Assembly (NCBI RefSeq): GCF_900176885.1
Contig: NZ_LT839648.1
Coordinates: forward strand, 140,882-204,881
DNA from: Oceanobacillus senegalensis
Lineage (GTDB): Bacteria; Bacillota; Bacilli; Bacillales; Amphibacillaceae
Length of the DNA stretch: 64,000 nucleotides
Reading direction: 5' to 3'
This document shows, in pieces, positions 61,125-64,000 of this stretch. The notes under the pieces were generated by a model. The model did not search any database. It worked only from the letters and a program-made list of their open reading frames with translations, and had not been told where the DNA came from. Position 1 is the first letter of the stretch. Each line of letters begins with the position of its first letter. The translations under genes and the position numbers were made by a program.

Positions 61125-61874
61125 ATGCGATTGAAAGATAAAGTAGCTGTAGTAACAGGGGCTGGATCAGGAAATGGTGCGGCAATAGCTAAAGGGTTTC
61201 TTGAGGAAGGAGCAAAAGTTGTTTTTGCAGACATGAACGTTGAAGTAGCAAAGCAAATCGCGGAGGAAACAGCATTTCCTGAAGAGCATTATATAGTGGA
61301 AGAAGTGGATGTATCCAATGCTGTATCTGTTAAACAATTAATGGATCGTACGGTTAGCGTATTTTCAAAAATTGATATATTAGTAGCAAATGCGGGAATT
61401 ACTATTAGAAAGCCTTTTCTCGAACTCACTGAATCCGATTATGATAAGGTGATGGATGTGAATGCAAAAGGTGTTTTTCTTTGTAGCCAAGAAGCTGCTA
61501 GATTTATGGTTGAAAAAGGAAGCGGGACCATTATCCATACTTCATCGACTACTTCCGTTATAGCTGAACCCAATGCCGTAGAGTATGGCGGATCCAAAGG
61601 GGCTGTTGCAAGTATGACGAGACATATGGCAATGGACTTAGGTGAACATAATATTAGAGTAAATGGGATTGCTCCAGGTACGATTCATACAAACTTAACT
61701 CGAGGTCGTTTAGAAGATGAAGAGGTTTTAGCTAGAGAGTCGGAACTCACCTTGTTAAACCGTATTGGAAAGCCAAAGGATGTTGTAGGTGCTGCCATCT
61801 TTTTAGCATCTGATGAATCATCGTTTATTACAGGAACACAAATTTTTGTTGATGGTGGTTATTCCGTTAAATAG
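61125..61874 (+). CDS. SDR family oxidoreductase (FabG/glucose-dehydrogenase-like)
   Basis: 249 residues. 'VVTGAGSGNGAAIA' binds NAD(P), 'NAGITIRKPF' and 'HTSSTTS' lead to the Tyr-Lys pair in 'YGGSKGA', and the end 'FITGTQIFVDGGYSVK' is standard for classical SDRs. GGGAGAGGGG precedes ATG 61125. As the last enzyme gene of the island it could oxidise or reduce a hydroxy acid; no substrate can be named. Confidence 0.9.
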   Translation: MRLKDKVAVVTGAGSGNGAAIAKGFLEEGAKVVFADMNVEVAKQIAEETAFPEEHYIVEEVDVSNAVSVKQLMDRTVSVFSKIDILVANAGITIRKPFLELTESDYDKVMDVNAKGVFLCSQEAARFMVEKGSGTIIHTSSTTSVIAEPNAVEYGGSKGAVASMTRHMAMDLGEHNIRVNGIAPGTIHTNLTRGRLEDEEVLARESELTLLNRIGKPKDVVGAAIFLASDESSFITGTQIFVDGGYSVK

Positions 61875-61975
61875 GTAAATCCCAAGAAAATTATAGATTG
61901 ATAACATAATATTACTCATAATTGTTCTTTATAAAGTAAAATTCACATAATTATGGGTGTGGTATTTAATTCATG

Positions 61976-62035
61976 GAGAGGGGGGAGCGTGATTTTATCT
62001 GAGAATTTTACGGATAAGCTCCCCTCTTCTTTATT
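61976..62035 (+). terminator. Terminator at the end of the catabolic island
   Basis: GAGAGGGGGGAGC and GCTCCCCTCTTC pair around an inner TTTATC/GGATAA stem, followed by TTTATTT. Confidence 0.65.
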
Positions 62036-62101
62036 TGAGATTTGCAATTTACCGGAGATTGCTATTAACTATATTCTTACATACTAGAACTGGAGGTAAA
62101 A

Positions 62102-62749
62102 ATGAAAGTTCTCTCTGTAAATTCATTATGGTTTGTTTGTTCTATTACGTTAAATGCTTTAGGAAATAGCTTTATGATAATTGCTAACCTAGGAAGCGCT
62201 CCCTGGGCATCTGCGGGTGAAAATCTTGCGTATATATTACCACTATCCGTTGGTGTTTGCATTATTATGTTGAACCTATTTTCGTTTGTACTTAGTTATT
62301 TAATGAAAGTAAAATTCACCTTAGGAATAATTATTAAAAGTATAGCTCTTGCTTTTGTGTTTGGAATTTTAATTGATCTGTTTTTGTATATCCAACACCA
62401 AGTGTATGTACCGGGGGAAATAGGGGTTCGTCTGTTGTACTTATTCATAGGGCTTAATCTTATTGCAATCGCTTTAAGTATTTATTTTCAATCGGGCTCC
62501 ATCCACTTACCTGCTGACTATTTATTGAAAGCGTTCGGTAAGCTAATGAAGAATTATACATTAGGAAACATCGTATGTACGGCCATTCCGTTGACCATTA
62601 GTCTACTTATTATTCTCTATCGACACCATGTATTAGGTCTTGGCCTAGGCACGTTCTTATTTATGATTGGGATTGGCCTTCTAATCGATCAATATAATCG
62701 TTGGATTGTGATTTCTAATAATTCCAAGAAGGAAATGCATTCCGCATAA
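62102..62749 (+). CDS. YczE/YyaS-type membrane protein
   Basis: 215 residues with five to six membrane helices. The start 'LNALGNSFMIIANLGSAPWASAGENLAY' and 'SGSIHLPADYLLKAFGKL' are typical of the YczE/YyaS family of Bacillus integral membrane proteins, whose function is mostly unknown (YczE affects antibiotic production in some Bacillus). GGAGGTAAA precedes the ATG. Confidence 0.8.
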   Translation: MKVLSVNSLWFVCSITLNALGNSFMIIANLGSAPWASAGENLAYILPLSVGVCIIMLNLFSFVLSYLMKVKFTLGIIIKSIALAFVFGILIDLFLYIQHQVYVPGEIGVRLLYLFIGLNLIAIALSIYFQSGSIHLPADYLLKAFGKLMKNYTLGNIVCTAIPLTISLLIILYRHHVLGLGLGTFLFMIGIGLLIDQYNRWIVISNNSKKEMHSA

Positions 62750-62858
62750 GTTAATTCAGTGTAATGATTCGCAGTGATATCCATAATGAAAGAAGTTACT
62801 ACGATATTCTTTTGCTATGAGTGGTTTGTAGGTGTATTGTAAATGTGAAATACAAAAT

Positions 62859-62887
62859 AAGGAATCACGGACTTCCGTAATTCCTCT
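62859..62887. terminator. Bidirectional hairpin between convergent genes
   Basis: AGGAATCACGGA and TCCGTAATTCCT pair closely between the YczE-like and PucR-type genes. Confidence 0.6.
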
Positions 62888-62929
62888 ACTAAATTAAACA
62901 ACTGCAAGCAGTTATCCTTCTCTTTTAGA

Positions 62930-64000
62930 TTAATATTCAATCAGACGGTATGCACTTATAGCTAGTTCAATAGCCTGCCGATTAATGGGTTCCATAAACT
63001 CTTTCCCAAGTAGCTCTTCAATTTTAGCTAAGCGATGATACAAGGTCTGTCGGACAATAAAAAGGCGTTTAGCTGTTTCCTTTTTGGAACCCATCGTTTC
63101 AAGATAAACAGATAGAGTCATCAGTAAATTTCCATTCATCTTTTGATCAAATTCTATTAATGCCCCTAAATGATCCCACACATAGGACTCTAATTCTCCA
63201 TGGTCATGTATGGAAATTAACAAACGGTATACTCCAATATCTTCGTAAAATAAGGCATCCAAAATATTTGATTTTTGTATAAAGAGTACGTCATTTGCTT
63301 CCTTATAGCTGCGGGCTATATAGGAATAATCCTTTTGAAGGTGACTGATACCTATACGAAGGTCTTGTCCATCCAAAATGTTTTTCTCTTGAATCTGATT
63401 AATAGCGTTCGTCACCTGAGTAAAATTATCATTTTCCTTTTTGCCATGGCCATCTTTATAAAAAGGAGCTATGATTGCAATTTTATCTTTAGTCACAGAC
63501 ATGGCAGGAAAAAAACCATGTCTCTTAAATATGGATCGTAACATCATAGATTGCTGTAGCTTTATTTCTTCCCAATCTTCCTCCCCTGTGCCTAAATGAT
63601 TGGCGTTCGTGTCAATAAGAACTAATCTATAATAAAGGTTTTTCGCGGGTGGTGGGAGTATTTTAAGGGCTGTAGAAGAGTTGTATTCCTCAGTATAAAG
63701 TAATTTTTGAACGATTTCTTCTTCTTGGTTTTGCTTTCTTTCTTCTATTGTCCTATTTCGCAGCATGATTTGTGCGATGGCTAATGCAGCGCGGTCTATA
63801 AGCGAAAGTGAAAATTCATCTAATTCATCTGACCTCTTTTGTAAGCAAAGATTTCCCCAGGTGTGACCAAGTCCTTTAATCGGGAAGACGGTGTAATATT
63901 CGTTGTCTAATACATGCTCCTTGTACGAGTTTACATTCATGGAACGATAGATAAGGGAATGCATAGACTCTGTATGATTTTTCATTTTAGGGGGATAGTA
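62930..64000 (-). CDS. PucR-type transcriptional regulator, C-terminal part
   Basis: The frame is open to the window's right edge; ATG 63985 has no good ribosome site, so the gene likely begins outside. The visible 357 residues contain a GAF-like region and a CdaR/PucR C-terminus with the helix-turn-helix 'ETMGSKKETAKRLFIVRQTLYHRLAKIEELLG'. PucR-type proteins respond to purines or other small catabolic substrates. It is convergent with 62102. Its target may lie beyond the window or be the catabolic island. Confidence 0.85.
   Translation of the reverse strand, partial: YYPPKMKNHTESMHSLIYRSMNVNSYKEHVLDNEYYTVFPIKGLGHTWGNLCLQKRSDELDEFSLSLIDRAALAIAQIMLRNRTIEERKQNQEEEIVQKLLYTEEYNSSTALKILPPPAKNLYYRLVLIDTNANHLGTGEEDWEEIKLQQSMMLRSIFKRHGFFPAMSVTKDKIAIIAPFYKDGHGKKENDNFTQVTNAINQIQEKNILDGQDLRIGISHLQKDYSYIARSYKEANDVLFIQKSNILDALFYEDIGVYRLLISIHDHGELESYVWDHLGALIEFDQKMNGNLLMTLSVYLETMGSKKETAKRLFIVRQTLYHRLAKIEELLGKEFMEPINRQAIELAISAYRLIEY

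Overview
The window reads as chromosomal DNA of a low-GC, spore-forming member of the Bacillaceae, close in style to the halotolerant Oceanobacillus/Virgibacillus group. The signs are strong Firmicute Shine-Dalgarno sequences, frequent TTG starts (tenA, gntR, aprX, two MFS transporters), a DUF3231 spore-type protein, a DUF1540 protein, an HBsu-type HU protein, a gntR-gntP-gntZ operon with a textbook GntR operator, and S-layer-homology domains. Identifications come from recognising motifs and family sequence patterns by eye; no database search was run.

Layout. 1-4.5 kb: end of an LCP-family gene, a DUF378 membrane protein, a coiled-coil M23 peptidase, and a condensation-fold acyltransferase paired with a zinc-ribbon membrane protein. 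5.2-15.3 kb: an aromatic meta-cleavage island. Leftward run a two-component flavin monooxygenase oxygenase, an extradiol dioxygenase, a C-C bond hydrolase, an AbrB-type membrane protein and an MFS transporter. Rightward run a V4R/PucR sensor-regulator, a flavin reductase and a stand-alone FAD synthetase-like protein. 15.5-23.9 kb: small membrane and spore proteins, a decayed rbsDA ribose locus, repeats, a DUF1540 protein, a ProP-like transporter, a TPP riboswitch with tenA, and tatC/tatA. tatAC diverges from a Tat-exported PhoX-type phosphatase across an intergenic region with 11-bp-periodic Pho-box hexamers.

26-31 kb: HU and several small secreted-protein genes, at least two of them broken by frameshifts. 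31.7-36.9 kb: an EamA transporter, a decayed copy of part of the acyltransferase gene, and the gluconate operon, in which the kinase gene has shrunk to a remnant between gntR and gntP. 37-48.3 kb: cell-surface and stress functions (AbiGi-like protein, AprX-type subtilase, MerR/DUF3967 protein, truncated choice-of-anchor-I protein, DsbA-like protein lacking its second active-site Cys, SLH-polysaccharide deacetylase, two VanZ proteins, a stalk-domain protein).

48.5-62.7 kb: a second catabolic island. A LysR regulator diverges from genes for an aldehyde dehydrogenase, a DadA-type FAD oxidoreductase, a DapA-family lyase, an Asp/Glu-racemase-fold enzyme, two small [2Fe-2S] proteins, a pyridine-nucleotide flavoprotein, three SDR proteins and two AGCS symporters. 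The gene content fits oxidation of a D-imino or D-amino acid, most like the D-hydroxyproline route to 2-oxoglutarate, but with a different racemase family from the usual epimerase. The window ends in a PucR-type regulator that runs off the edge.

The most interesting material is the two catabolic islands, the PhoX/Tat/Pho-box arrangement, the decaying sugar operons, two genes that appear to start with ATT, and several repeat families (20-bp tandem array, MITE-like inverted repeats, GGGAC-type hairpins, gene-fragment duplications).
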